NCBI GenBank assembly: GCA_963971425.1
Contig: OZ020522.1
Location: forward strand, 4,934,168 to 4,998,167
DNA length: 64,000 bases
Direction: 5' to 3'
Origin: Bryoerythrophyllum caledonicum
Lineage: Eukaryota > Streptophyta > Bryopsida > Pottiales > Pottiaceae
Below, piece by piece: positions 23,600 through 35,700 of this stretch. Positions within the stretch are counted from its first letter, which is position 1, and the number at the start of each line of letters is the position of its first letter. A program made the translations under genes and the position numbers. The notes below the pieces were generated by a model. The model did no database searches. It had not been told where the DNA came from and saw only the letters and a program-made list of their open reading frames with translations.

Positions 23600-24104
23600 C
23601 ATCTATTTCCACAATAATATGTAATGTAAACCTTCTTATTAACCATTCGGATTATCAATCAAAAACATATTATGTTCAAAAAAAATTAAAGTGTGAATTA
23701 ACAAATTTCGAGCGTCCACTCCTTGCACACTTGTTTTGAATATGCTACACCCCGTCTCTACCTCTAAAAATTGGTGTGTAAGGAGCTAACATCATGCTTA
23801 ACAAGATGGTAATAGATTTAGACCTTGTGTAGTGAAATTTTTGACACCAACTAAAGTCAAAGTCTATTGATCCACTAAACGCAAGAAGAAAATGAACCAT
23901 TTTCTTGACTTCAAACACTATAATATTTCAATCCGTGCGGTCAAAGTTTATGATATTTTGAACATGTATTATTTAATAAGCCTTTATTGAGATCCTACGG
24001 TCAGAACTAAAAATCAAAGTTTTTGTTACCCTCTTTATTCATTGCACTAGAATCCATTTAGTTTGAAGTGTTTTTGGTGTAAAACTGTCACGGTACCTTA
24101 GGGG
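23600..24104 (-). mobile_element. Family A element A6, reversed
   Basis: The sequence is the reverse complement of family A interior and ends GGTACCTTAGGGG at 24092-24104, followed by TTAA at 24105-24108. Shared phrases include GGATCTCAATAAAGGC and the AACATGTATTA region. The left end near 23600 runs into the poly(A) area and is not defined. No coding region. Confidence 0.65.
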
Positions 24105-24108
24105 TTAA

Positions 24109-24628
24109 AAGAAAGAAAATGTCCTCTTGGAAAGGAAATTGAGATCTTTGCATCTACCGTATAGATCTGTGAATTTCAAAAATCTGAGAAGGATATGATA
24201 TATGCAAAATATAAAGTGTATTGTTGATTCTCAACACATAGTTGCATTGCAGGATTTTTAAGGACATCTTCTACACCTCTTCTACTTCTAAAATTTGGTG
24301 CACATGTGCCTAATATGATCCTTTTCAAGTTAACATAATAAATTCACGGCCCATAGTGAAAAAAGTTGCCATAGAAGGTGGTCGACGTTTGTTGAAGGTG
24401 TATAGTATGACCTGAAAAAGAGATTATGCCTCACCTCATAGGCTGATATCTTTCAATTTGCGCGGTCAAACTTACCAAGATTTTCACCACACACTCTCAT
24501 ACAACTCTAGTACAAGATCCTACGGTTAAATTTTCAGAAAAAACATTTTTTATCATTTTGTGTTGAATGCACTGAAAATGGCAATTTTGGAGTGATTTTG
24601 AGGGGAAAATGTCTTGGTCCTTTAGGGG
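24109..24628 (-). mobile_element. Family A element A7, reversed, one clear end
   Basis: GGTCCTTTAGGGG at 24616-24628, followed by CTAA, is the family A terminus. The adjoining ~200 bp match the left part of family A (Ca CTCCAAAATTGCCATTTTC, then an ACCGTAGGATCTTG motif). The other end abuts A6 without a recognisable terminal repeat. Confidence 0.55.
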
Positions 24629-24704
24629 CTAAGGACAATTGATCCATTGGGGGTTAATATTTCTAAATATGCATAATCAATTTAAATGGGATAAAGGCAA
24701 TTAA

Positions 24705-25055
24705 AAAGAGGAACTCTTGTCTCCGAAGGAGACCGGTGTGAATATAGTGTTTGTTCATTCTCCTTCACCAAGCATATGGCCACAAGACATAAGCTAGTGT
24801 AATAGAACTACTCCCCCCTCTCAAGGGTAAACACTTTTCTACACTAAGTGCTTTCCTACACTAATTGCCTTAGAGACAACCGACATGTCATCTCCCCCAA
24901 GGGCTTTGTAGGTCCCTATACAACGAGGCCTTGGGACCCCCCACCATAATTGGGTGGACTATGGTGGTAGGCACCACGCTGGCAATAGGACTTGAACTCA
25001 CAACCACTTCACCAGTGTGTGATGCCCCAAACCACTACACCAAGGCCATAGTGCC
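24705..25055 (-). mobile_element. tRNA-derived SINE S1, full length, 351 bp
   Basis: The element is flanked by 13-bp direct repeats TAAAGGCAAYTAA (24692-24704 and 25056-25068). On the minus strand its head is tRNA-like: an A box TGGTGTAGTGG (25042-25032) and a B box GAGTTCAAGTCC (24999-24988), 33 bases apart, as in an RNA polymerase III internal promoter. The body contains GTGGTGCCTACCACCATAG and a GAGAGGGGGGAGTAGTTC stretch, and ends with CTTCGGAGACAAGAG. Other copies in the window lack the head. The LINE partner is unknown. Confidence 0.88.
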
Positions 25056-25163
25056 TAAAGGCAACTAAGACTCATGGTACAACATATCCTCTCCTTCTTT
25101 ATAAAATGCAACAAATCTACTTTGGACTTGAGTTTTGAAACCACCAAGCTCTTCCACATTTAA

Positions 25164-25675
25164 TCCTTTAACGCCAAAGTGGACAATAAGAGCTTGGGAG
25201 AATCTACTAGTATGACCCCTAAAGGCCCAAATGTATCTACGGGGTACAAATTTTTACACTTTGGCTGTAATTACCTTTCAATCCGTACAGTCAAAATTCA
25301 CAAAAGTTTAACCACACCATCTCATACAAGTTTAGAAGAAGATCCTACAGTTATATTCTCAAAAAGATAATCTTGGCAAATTATAATCTACAGAATAGAG
25401 GTTCCTCTAAAACGCCTTGGACTTCAAGGGGATAATATATTAGGCAGGTTATCATCTACATAGTGGATTTACTTCAGCACGACCCGACTTCACCAAAACT
25501 TTATGTATCTTGCTAATACCTACATAGATTAAAGATTTGAGAGATCCGTTGGAAAGCTAACAAGGACCTCAAAATGCGTTCATAAGACATGAGAGACAAT
25601 GGCTGATTGTGGAAAGAGTTTGAAGAGCAAAAGCACCAAAATTGACCGAGCCAAAGCCTTGTAGGCGTTAAAGGA
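25164..25675. mobile_element. piggyBac-type miniature element, family C, 512 bp
   Basis: The termini are perfect 12-bp inverted repeats (TCCTTTAACGCC at 25164-25175 and its complement at 25664-25675), with TTAA on both sides (25160-25163 and 25676-25679). No coding region. The interior has a GATCCTACAGTTA phrase akin to the AGGATC motif of family A, which hints at common ancestry. Confidence 0.88.
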
Positions 25676-25679
25676 TTAA

Positions 25680-26360
25680 AAACAAGTAAAATTGTAGTAG
25701 ACAATGTTTGAGAATGGATCAAGTAGTAACTCTACAACTTCGGTCAATAATTCTTCAAGAAAAGGTCATATATTAGAGTTTTCTTGAAAGTGCTTTCCAA
25801 AGGGAAAAGCCAATAGGAATATGGTGTAAGACAGGACAAAAACAATTTATGCACGAGAATAGACTTCCAAAAATCTCATACTCCGTCTACCTGCACCAAT
25901 GAGATGCATGGCAATCAATGCTCTTGGGCCCTATCTCATGCAAGCTAAAGCTCCCCCAAAGTACCCCAAGTTCCCAAAAAGTTAACCGGTGGTTCGTCAC
26001 ATCTTTTCCAAACTAAGTCACCATGTGCAAATGGTCCAAGTTGCTATCGTGAGTCCCTAAGATTTGAGGTGAAAGGTCCTTTACTTTCAGGGAAACTCTA
26101 TTAACCTGTAGAAAGTTGTGTCTTTTATATGTTTCATTTCACTCTATATATTGGGGGTGATTTGATTCGATATTACTACACTAATTGCAAACAAGTTGAC
26201 GAATAGTGTTAGCCATCCATGACATTCATGATACCCCAATCAACTTTCTTGTGCCAGTAAAAATTACATAAACTAAAAAGATATCCCCAATCAACCGCCT
26301 ACCAACCGTCATGTCTTAATTGCATAAAATAAAATAAAAAGATACCCCTAATCTCGCTCT
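25680..26360. other. Non-coding spacer
   Basis: No gene is seen. Near 26270-26350 the phrases AAAAAGATAYCCCYAATC recur about 67 bp apart, together with AAAATAAAATAAAAAGATA. Confidence 0.4.
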
Positions 26361-26367
26361 ATAATAG

Positions 26368-26870
26368 TTGTCAAAACTTACTTTATCAAAGTTTACTTTA
26401 TCAGAGTACACTTTATGGAAGTTTACTTTTATTAAAGTTCTCTTTTTCAAGAAATTACTTTTTCAAGTTTTATATTTCTTTAAATTTTTATTTTTTTTAA
26501 AGTTTACTTTTTCAAAACTTTACTTTTTCAAAAGAACATTTTTCCAAATATTTACTTTTTCAAAAGTATATTTTCCCTAAATTTTACTTTTTCAAAACTT
26601 TATTTTTTCAAAAGTGAACTTTTTCAAAAGTTTACTTTTTAAACGTTTACTTTTTCAAATGTTTACTTTCGGAAAAGCTTAATTTTACAAAAGTTTACCT
26701 TTTCTAAAGATAAATTGTCTTTTTTCCTCAAATTGATGTTTTTCCCTAGTTCTTGTTTTTTTCCGAAAATGTTGTTTTTTCCTAATTGTTGTTTTTCCTA
26801 ATTTTTTTCCTAATTGTTGTTTTTTCCCAATTGTTGATTTTTCCAATTTTTTCTTTGTAAGTTTCATTTT
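26368..26870. repeat. T-rich minisatellite-like tract
   Basis: Up to about 26700 the sequence is a degenerate tandem of AAGTTTACTTTTTC-like units of 13-17 bp. From about 26740 it shifts to TTGTTTTTTCCTAA-like units. The 70-codon plus-strand frame across it is a by-product of the repeat. Confidence 0.75.
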
Positions 26871-27206
26871 TTCTCTTCTTTACCTTCTTGTACACATAAT
26901 TCTCTTCTACTTTCAATACGCTAAACGCGCACAAGTAAAAAAGTTAATATTCCAATATTTACAAAAGTTCACAAATAGTGTAGTAGTTCACATTTAGTGT
27001 ACTATTCTATCACTACACTAATTGCATAGTTGACAATTAGTGTACAAGTCGTATTTAGTGTCCACTACACTAAATGAAACTTTTAGTGTAGTAAAGGAAC
27101 TTGGATGGATCTGTCAACTATTTGCGGGTGCTTTAAAGGTGAGTTTGTTGGTTGGGGCTTTTTGGGATACTGTACTATGTTACAAAAAGTGGGATTTGCC
27201 AAAATA

Positions 27207-27463
27207 CCCCGGTCGAGCGTTGCACCAAGCCTCAGGCTTGGAAGGGTGGGGGAGGGTAGGGACAAAATTGGCCCCTATTTTTATGTTGGAGGGGGGCCAT
27301 ATATGATATCTGATCCAAGGGGGGATCACCAAGGGTAATTTGGGGCTGCATGCCCCAATTTTGAAAATAAAAAACCAAAGAAAGCCTCTAGGACCCTAAA
27401 ATGGGCAGGGCGAGAAAAATGGACCAACCCGAGGCTGAGGTTTGGTGCAACACTCGACCAGGG
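27207..27463. mobile_element. Short element with ~35-bp inverted termini
   Basis: The left end CCCCGGTCGAGCGTTGCACC, continuing AAGCCTCAGGCTTGG, is matched by the complement of the right end CCCTGGTCGAGTGTTGCACC, continuing AAACCTCAGCCTCGG. About 30 of 35 bases agree. The element is ~257 bp with no coding region. A target duplication is not evident, so the superfamily is unknown. Confidence 0.6.
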
Positions 27464-27679
27464 TCAATAAAGAGATCCCAAAAAGTGTGGCATGTGTCAC
27501 CATTCACACGTATTTAGGCACGGTCATAGGCTGGTTGGTTAATTGGCTGCTTGCATTCTGCTAATGGCAGAGGATTTTTTCTCATTATTCTCTCTCATAA
27601 ATGAGAGTTTTGGCTCAGAGCATTACAGTTTGGGTTGAGTTAATCTCAGATTTTATAAGAGTTTTCTTTCACCCTTTAA

Positions 27680-28387
27680 CCCTTAAACGACGGAGCCATG
27701 ACCGTGGCGTCGATCTAAATTTTCAATCAATTGTATGCTCTAGTTTCTCATCAAATATAAGTGGAATTTTTTTTTAAAAAATTCAGAGATGAGATCATAT
27801 GTCTCAATTATGTTACAAAAACCATAGATTTTTTTGTGGAAAATTAAATTTATTGTGATTTTTTAAAGAAAAAGTGAAGAAAATTCATATTAAATACAAA
27901 TTATGCTAAAAAATTCTGAAAATTTCATCAGAGGTGGACATTATAGTGCCAAAACTTGTGGTGTAAATGAAAGTTCCGTGTTTGGCTAAAACTAGAACCA
28001 CGGTTATAGGTCCATATTCAAATTGCAATAACTTATTTATTTTTACGTATTTTTTAAATTTTCAAATGGTATGGAAACTAGACATCATTAGCTTCATTTA
28101 ATTAGTTGGACTCAAATTCAAAAAATATCATTTTGATGGCTTGAATTCAGATCTAGAGCTAAAGCTAGAAGTTTCTCAATTTCACTGTATTGAGATCCGT
28201 GTCACAAGCATTTTCTTTCTTAGATAAAACATGATTACCTCAATGAGGCCAGTTTCATCATCATCTAATGCTTGTACATACAAGGAACTCTCCTTAAAAT
28301 TTTGGATGAAAAACAATTGTTTACGTTGATTATCATCCAACAATGTCATCCAAGAAGCCAATTCCTAGCTGCTTCGGCGTTTAAGGA
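27680..28387. mobile_element. Non-autonomous piggyBac element, family E, 708 bp
   Basis: TTAA at 27676-27679 and 28388-28391 bracket termini CCCTTAAACGACGGAGC and, inward from 28387, TCCTTAAACGCCGAAGC (14 of 17 match). The ends share CCTTAAACG with the complete piggyBac element at 4162-8126, so that element's transposase is the best candidate for mobilising it. No coding region is present. Confidence 0.85.
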
Positions 28388-28391
28388 TTAA

Positions 28392-28463
28392 CCCCTAAAG
28401 GTGCCGAAAGGTGCAATGCAAACTAGGAAGAAGAAGCCGCACTTCCCTTGGGACCATCAAGGG
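28392..28463. mobile_element. 72-bp TTAA-bounded miniature element
   Basis: It is bounded by TTAA at 28388-28391 and 28464-28467. The ends CCCCTAAAGGTGCC and, inward from 28463, CCCTTGATGGTCCC match at about 10 of 14 positions. It abuts elements on both sides, sharing their TTAA. It could be a very short deletion derivative of family A. Confidence 0.6.
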
Positions 28464-28467
28464 TTAA

Positions 28468-28538
28468 CCCTTTAAGGCCGGGAGAGCCCAAAGAAGGTTG
28501 ATTCTGGGTGTATTTGGAGCAGGTCCGGCCTTAAAGGG
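28468..28538. mobile_element. 71-bp TTAA-bounded miniature element
   Basis: It has perfect 14-bp inverted termini CCCTTTAAGGCCGG (28468-28481) and the complement at 28525-28538, bounded by TTAA at 28464-28467 and 28539-28542. At 71 bp it is very small for a transposable element and is little more than two ends. Confidence 0.8.
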
Positions 28539-28634
28539 TTAAGGACAAAAAGCCCATTAGTGGTCACTTTTGCAGTAATTTGTGAGTCTAGTGGACCAAA
28601 ACTTCCTCTTTGTTTGCTTTGGAACCTAAATTAA

Positions 28635-28740
28635 CCCCTAAATTACCAAAAGTTCCGTCGGGGGACTTGTAAAGGTTCGAGCACGTTCGTTCTGTGTCAA
28701 TTTAAAACATTCTTTTTGAAAATTTTATTGTAGATGGACA
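28635..28740 (-). mobile_element. Family A terminus, reversed, extent unclear
   Basis: TTAA at 28631-28634 is followed by CCCCTAAATTACC and a TCGGGGGACTTG phrase, matching the reversed family A right end seen at 9018. Similarity is lost within about 100 bp (an ATTCTTTTTGAAAATTTT phrase near 28710 still matches). No second end was found. Confidence 0.5.
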
Positions 28741-29559
28741 TAACAGATATTTAACAAAATATGGGAATTTTTTTCTAGAAATCAGAGCCTGGATCTTCAG
28801 CTTTCTCAGCAGACCGCCGAGAGAAATTTTTGCAACTCTATATAATTGTAGATCCTTATAGCAATATGACGTTATGATGTTGTTTTTAAAGTGAATATAT
28901 ATTCTAGTGGAAACACAACAAAGATGCAGGAAGAGTACATGCACACATACATATTGATTAGAAGATAAATATAATGTCGGTTGCCCGCCGATTACAAAAT
29001 AGACCTGGTAGATAATACAACGTCTTTTTCTAATCCTCTAATAGTACCCAAAAAACTTGAATGTACACTACGGAATAAGTTCTAGAACCATGCCAATTAA
29101 AAAAACATTAGATATTGAAAGCGCTTGGGTTCTTAGTATGACGTCGGAAAGTTTGAAAGTCATATGCTAAACAAAAGACAGTTGGCGGGCCACTGATGAA
29201 GATAGACCTATCATTCAACTCCTAACCATCTGACTACGGATTGCCAGTACATGTGCCCCTGCGTAACTGCCCAATGCGCCTGCCCTGGGCGTTCCACTTG
29301 CGTCATATATTTAGGGACGGTTGAAAATCTGTGGAGGAGGTAGATGAGCGGAAGGATGTCAGTTGCCACATTAGGAATTGCTCCGTCTTTGGTAGAAGGG
29401 GTCATATGACCTTGGAACGGCCACAAGATATAACACATCCAGTTGGGGATATGTCTGTGCAATCTTAAGTCAACATTAACAAACAATACTTGTTGGGGCT
29501 TGCAGACTTGTCTAAATTGCTTCTTCTTACGGAAAGTGGGTAGCATTTTGTAACTTTAA

Positions 29560-29880
29560 AAAAATTTGGAACTATTAGCTAAGTCACTTCTGTTATACAC
29601 AATCGACAAACAATGAAAGACTCCTTCCGAAAGAATGTGCAACTAGAGCGGCTTTAACTTGCTCAAAGGCATCATTGTCCAGATCCCAATGTTGAAGCGG
29701 AAGAGTAACATTTTGTAAAAAAAAATTTAAAGCCCAGCCTTCGAACAACATTCAAATGAGGAAAACCAAAGGAAGTTGGCTTGCAAGGGTCTACAAAGCA
29801 AAGAAGACCATGACGCATAGTATAATACATTTTCAAAACGGTGATGGATGAGGGTGCAAGCATCTAAAATGGAAGGATGT
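29560..29880 (-). pseudogene. Possible Ty3-type RT/RNase H fragment
   Basis: One minus-strand frame reads QHWDLDNDAFEQVKAALVAH, resembling the F-x-W-x(4-6)-F-x-x-L-K-x-x-L stretch between RT and RNase H of Ty3/gypsy elements. It continues to LSLFVDC, which could be the first RNase H Asp. Surrounding frames are short and disrupted. The rest of 28740-30850 has no secure gene; 30290-30410 is a GT-rich low-complexity patch. Confidence 0.25.
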
Positions 29881-30857
29881 GCCTTGGAAAATGTAAAAAA
29901 ACGTTGTCATGATGTGAACTATGGCTGCAAGTGAGAAGTTTAACACGTAAGCGAGCCGCCGACAGAGAAGACTACAACAATTATAAGCATAAGAGAAAAA
30001 CTACTCAGATAGGATATGCAAGTATTATGAAATAGAAAAAAAGAGTCCAGCTAAATTTTGTTAAAAATAAATAAAGTTTAAAAAGTGAAAGGAAAAAATA
30101 AATTAACAAAGTATTAAACAAAGCAACGCACCATTTCCATGATTTTTTAAAAATGAATTTGATTTGTTATTCATCTACCGCAACCATTATGCAATGGATG
30201 ACATCCTTAGGGCGGTGAAGGGAAAATGAAGAGTTGAGGCCGACCTAGAACCGCTACCGCCATTTCAATCACTCCCGTTTTGATTCCGCTGTGAGTGTTT
30301 TGTATGCGGGTGTGTTCGTTCTTTTGTGTCTTTGTGTGTTTGAGTGTGTGAAGGTGTGCGCTCGAGTGAGTGTTTGTTTGTGAGTGCGTGTGTGTGTGCT
30401 CGCGTGCAAAACCAATGTTGTCATCTATGGTTGTGCTAGAGCATTGTGTGTCCAAGAGTTTTGATAGGGTTTTGTGAAGTCTCATTACAAATGTTTTTGT
30501 GTAGGAGTAGGTGACTAGGAATTCTAGGCTTAGGGTTTGATAAGGAACGGACTTTCTAAGCATTTTCAAGGTTTTCAAATTGCAAAGAGTTTTGCGAGGG
30601 TTTTGCGCGAGCTTGCAAAAAATTAGCTCATTGTGCGAGAGTTTTGCGAAGGTTTTACATAGCTTGATTCTGTGAGTGCTTTTAGAGTGTCTACAACGTT
30701 TTTCAAAGCATTGAGTGTCCTCTGAGTGACAAGGTTTCTAGATTGAGGTTCTTGTATGAGCGACAGGGTTTCTAGACCGGGTTATATATTTTGCCGGTGT
30801 GCTTCCAAGGAGCTCATCAACTGTTGATCTCTATATACTTCCAATAAGTATCACGAT

Positions 30858-31503
30858 TGACATTATTATTGCATGTATGTATGTATGAAAAAAAAATAAA
30901 AAAATAATAATAAGGTTTACATGTTTTAGAATGATTATTCAAATAGTCAATAATAAGGTTCACACCACATCTTGTAGTAAAAAAAATGTAAAAAATATGG
31001 AGATCTCTAAGTTTTATGTGGAAAAGAAGAAGTTTTTAGTACCTTGCACGACAATATGTGACAATGTGTAAAAATGTTTGACTTGGGTTAATGTGCTATT
31101 TTTCACTAAAGACAATAAAAAAATTTGACAATATGAAAAGGGAAAAAAATATTCATATCACGATTTCTGAATTAAGCTTTTGACATTATTATTGCATGTA
31201 TGTATGTATGAAAAAAAATAATAATAATAATAATAAGGTTTACATGTTTTAGAATGATTATTCAAATAGTCAATAATAAGGTTCACACCACATCTTGTAG
31301 TAAAAAAAATGTAAAAAATATGGAGATCTCTAAGTTTTATGTGGAAAAGAAGAAGTTTTTAGTACCTTGCACGACAATATGTGACAATGTGTAAAAATGT
31401 TTGACTTGGGTTAATGTGCTATTTTTCACTAAAGACAATAAAAAAATTTGACAATATGAAAAGGGAAAAAAATATTCATATCACGATTTCTGAATTAAGC
31501 TTT
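30858..31503. repeat. 323-bp direct tandem duplication
   Basis: The block beginning TGACATTATTATTGCATG at about 30858 is repeated almost identically from 31181 to 31503, and a third copy starts at 31504 but diverges within ~25 bp. The units differ mainly in a short A/TAA run. The sequence inside the unit is family A interior (ATTCAAATAGTCAATAATAAG, CACCACATCTTG), so an old miniature element fragment was duplicated in place. Confidence 0.9.
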
Positions 31504-31529
31504 TGACATTATTATTGCATGTATGTATA

Positions 31530-32717
31530 ATGTGTAAGTATGTGTTGGGTGTATGTACACTAAGGGGGATACAAAGTGGGCAAAAATAACATACTCCATA
31601 GTACATTGTTTGTTTTGAAGCCCTTTGTTAAACTGTTGTTGAATGCCAACCGTCCATTGATTAGGTGTGAAGAAATCATGGCCAACAAAATGTTAGGTGA
31701 ACAGAAAATCTCTTGAACAAAGTGCTGATTTTTGGGACTTTGTGTTGTCATAACACATGTTGCTCTATAAGTGGCCAAAACCTTTTCCAAGATGAGAAGA
31801 CTGCATACTACAGAGACTGAAAACGTACCAAACATACTATCCAGTATATATGTTTTTTCAAGGCATCAAAAACTAGGTTTTGAAGAAAATGATGAAAAAA
31901 AAAGGATTTTTGAAAACACTTAGTATTTTAAGATAGATTTTTGTATGCTAAAGAAGGTTCAATAAGAACTTGGAGCAAAAACCAACATTTAATTCCCATT
32001 TCAAGCATTTTTGAAAATTAGCCCATTTTTTGTTGTTACAAGCAAATTTAAGTCTCAGATCATAGTTTTTCATTTGGAATGACCGAAAAGAACATTTTGT
32101 GCATGTAATCCGAAAGTTTTGTTGAATTGTGAACTTCTGATCTCCCATTAGAAGTATATTTTAAAACTGTGACAAGTATATAGTAATTATAAATATACTT
32201 CTTCTCATTGAATTGTAGACCGGTTTGGTGAAAATTTACGATATGTGTGATGGCATCAAAGTCAGGACTCACATTTTGTAGACGAACATTTGAAATCAAA
32301 AGCAAATTGGAGATGTGACACGAAAGAGCAGTTTTGACATGGCAAAAAACGGTTTGTGAGAGTTTATTCGTACCACCTTAGTCGACTATCACCCTGTTTA
32401 TATACGTTTGTGTGGTCGATTGTGTGTGTACATTTGTGTGTCTGCGTCTGGATGTCTTATCGGCTCCTGATGGAACTAGGATTGACAATTCAACTTGCTT
32501 TTCAGGACACTTCAAAACGCAGTGCATTGTAAACAATATCAACAACATTGTTGGTGATACATAGGTGCGAATTTCTTCATTCCATAAATCTGTCTGTAGA
32601 TGGTCAGTGCTGAATGTATGATATTGTACATAATATGTAATCAAACAATTTTGGAGTGTCAAATGTAGAGTGTTAAGACATAGAGCACTGCCAAAAACAT
32701 CCATATATGAGCCGCTC
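31530..32717. other. No gene recognised
   Basis: AT-rich DNA with several short minus-strand frames (for example 31560-31835 and 32060-32305) that show no domain or splice context. It may include upstream exons or introns of gene Y, but I cannot support any. Confidence 0.35.
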
Positions 32718-35700
32718 TTTATCCTCGAGTTGAGGATAAACTCGATGTCTGATATTGTAAACAATATGTAATCCGGCTATTCTAGAGTGTCAGTTGTAGA
32801 TGGTGTCGACGTAAAGCCTGACAAACAAAACCATCTATTAGTCTCACATTATCCTTGAATCGAGGATAAATTCAATGTCTAATATTATGCAAAATCTGTA
32901 ATTCGGCAATTTTGGAGTGTAAGACGTAGAGTATTGACAAAAACGACTATGTATAATTCGCAAATTATCCTCAAGTCAAGAATAAACCATATATAGACCT
33001 ATAGTATTGAAATCAGAGTCTTTACAAAATCAAAGAGCGCTTAGTATCCCTTGTAATTCATAGAATACTAATGCAAGTTATCCTTGAGTCGAGGATAGAT
33101 CTCACCTTCAAGAACTGCACACCAAGATAAATCTTGTGAAGGAGAGAACATTGGAATCATACTACTCAAGTCATACTACTTAATATTATTCTACTTCATC
33201 ACCCGAATTCCTGCATATGTTATATACACATTTTCATGTATGAAAATTGTTGCCTTCGATCATTATTTTTATTTTGTAATATAAAAACTATACTAAAGCT
33301 ATGGAACTAATTTGTTTTAAAGCAAGAGCCAATCCCTAGTTGGATCTATAATAATCAACCATCAGCATCAACATCCACCTTCAATGAAAAACAATTCTTA
33401 TATTTGACGTTTGTACTAAAGTGTAGGAGTTCAGCTCCCTATGCAATGTGATTGCACAGGATTCATATGAATTTGCAAATTCTTGCTTAACCACTCAAGA
33501 AGGTATAGATTTAGAAGGTATCCTTGATTCAAGGATAAAAGTCTCCTAGGTTTTTTAAAGAGCATATAATTAATCTAATAGTTATTCTCAACTCGAGTAT
33601 AATGCTAAGAGTTTGCAGCTGATAAGTGCGTATTTCTCGATTTTGCAGTTGGCATCCACCTCTCTAGAAGATGAGGATAACTACAACTACTCAGCCTTCG
33701 AGATTTTCATCCAAAGGTTTGAAAATCCTTTGGCACCATCCCTGTCCATTGATGATGTTGTAGAAAACTTTGGGTCTCTATGGATGTTCAAAGATACCGT
33801 AAGGAGCTAGTCATTATCAAAGTTTGGGAAGTTTGTGCAAATAATTATAAAGGTAAACAATAAAGTCCCATTTGTGCCTCTCAACATAAACGAGCGGGTG
33901 GCATTTGTTGAGCAGGAGCGACGAGAATACATAGTTCTTGGCATTCAAGCATTTGACAAAGTTGGGGTTGATCAGCCACAAAGCCACTCCATTGTTGTGA
34001 AAGTGGGTACCATACTAGGTCAATTTGATTTCCCCGAATTGCTTGAAAGTGTCATGAGAAACGGGCATGGGTTGATGAGGGAGGCATTTGAAAAGTATAA
34101 GCCCTGGACGAATGATGATGCAGAGAAAGTGAACAAGCGATTGGTTCGAATTCACTAGTTGCGTTTGACATTTGAGGTTCGACTGGTTCCAATCAAAGCC
34201 AATCCACGACAACTACAACGGAGGAAAGCAACTGCCAAGCCTAATCCTTCAGGTTCGACCGCGCCCAAAACCTCAAGTTGTGCTCCTCCCATGCGGCCAT
34301 CGACAACGCTAGCGACACCAGGTGAACCTTTGACCAAGAAGAAGAAGTCCATTGTTGAAGGAAGCTCAACGTCCATTGTTACGAGGGCCACGACTCCAAA
34401 AAAATCACAAAATGACCCGCAGGTGGACTTCCAAAAGATCACGGAATCACAACGCCTGTTCTGGGAGGATTGTAGAGGATGCTTTACGTTTAAATCCTCT
34501 TATTCAATGCAAATCAAGCAGTGTATTGTTGCAAAGGCGCAATACGTGATCCGGGGAATGGAGGAAGTCATTGTATTCAGCACAATGAATTTCCTCGTGC
34601 AGCTTGGCGAAATTAACCAACGCCAAAAGATGTGTATTTGTCCAATTGATACGCATGGCAAGCTAATAAAGACAAAGTCCATTACATGGGATGCCATCAA
34701 GGATGGCAAGTTCATGCTCATCAACGGACAACATAGCGTCGAGGCATCGAAGAGACTTGAGGACAATGAGAATTGTAGGGAGAAGCGCAGGAAATACCTA
34801 TAGCATTGGGATGCATATATAGTTTGGTCAAGAGATCCTCTGAAGTTGTAGAGGATTTCAAAATTTTACAATGACACCAACTACCTTGACCATGCTCAAC
34901 CGACATGGGAGAACCAGATCTCAAGTTGCCGGAGGATTTGGCTTAACTCCGGACGTCCTAGTTACCAACAGGATGAGGGGATAACTCGGAAGAATGGTGT
35001 TGTATTTGATCAACAGAAATACATGGTAAGTTGTCCGTCAAAGATTTATTCTCGAGTCGCGGATACTCATTTGCAATCACATATATTTTTGAAGACCGGA
35101 TACATTCATTCATGTCTTAATGCGTCTTGAGTTGTAATGAGTGCAAGACTTAACAAAGCTCGTTTTTGTGTTTGCAGTTGTTTATGAAGCTCATTGTAAA
35201 CCGCTTCTAGAATATCGATCCCACTAAGGAAGGGAAGCATGTTAGCAAGTCATCAGACCTAACAAATGAGATCAAGGTTATTTCACTTCTTGGTGACATA
35301 TTTAAGTTGTGGAAGGATTTCCTTGAAATGCACACCAGAGGAGAGATTATCAACCTTGACACCATGTCTCCCTACAACAAAGCCACGGAGTGCAGAATCT
35401 CATCCATCCATTGTGAGTTCTTAAAGAGGTTAGGCCATCTTACCAATAATGACTTGAGGGATCTGTTCACCTATTTGGTAAACAACGATCGAGCGTATGG
35501 ATATCCTAAAGTCACTCTCCGTAAAAAGATTGTGGTTCATGGATCTTGCTACCATTACAAGGAATGGGGTGATCGCCAAAAGAAGAAGCGCATTGTCATG
35601 CAGGAATTGATTGCAATTGACCCGTTGTTAAAGTTTTTACTACCAAACGGGTATGTTGACGATGTGGTGTAGAAGTCCTGGAAAGAGGATCACCGCATGT

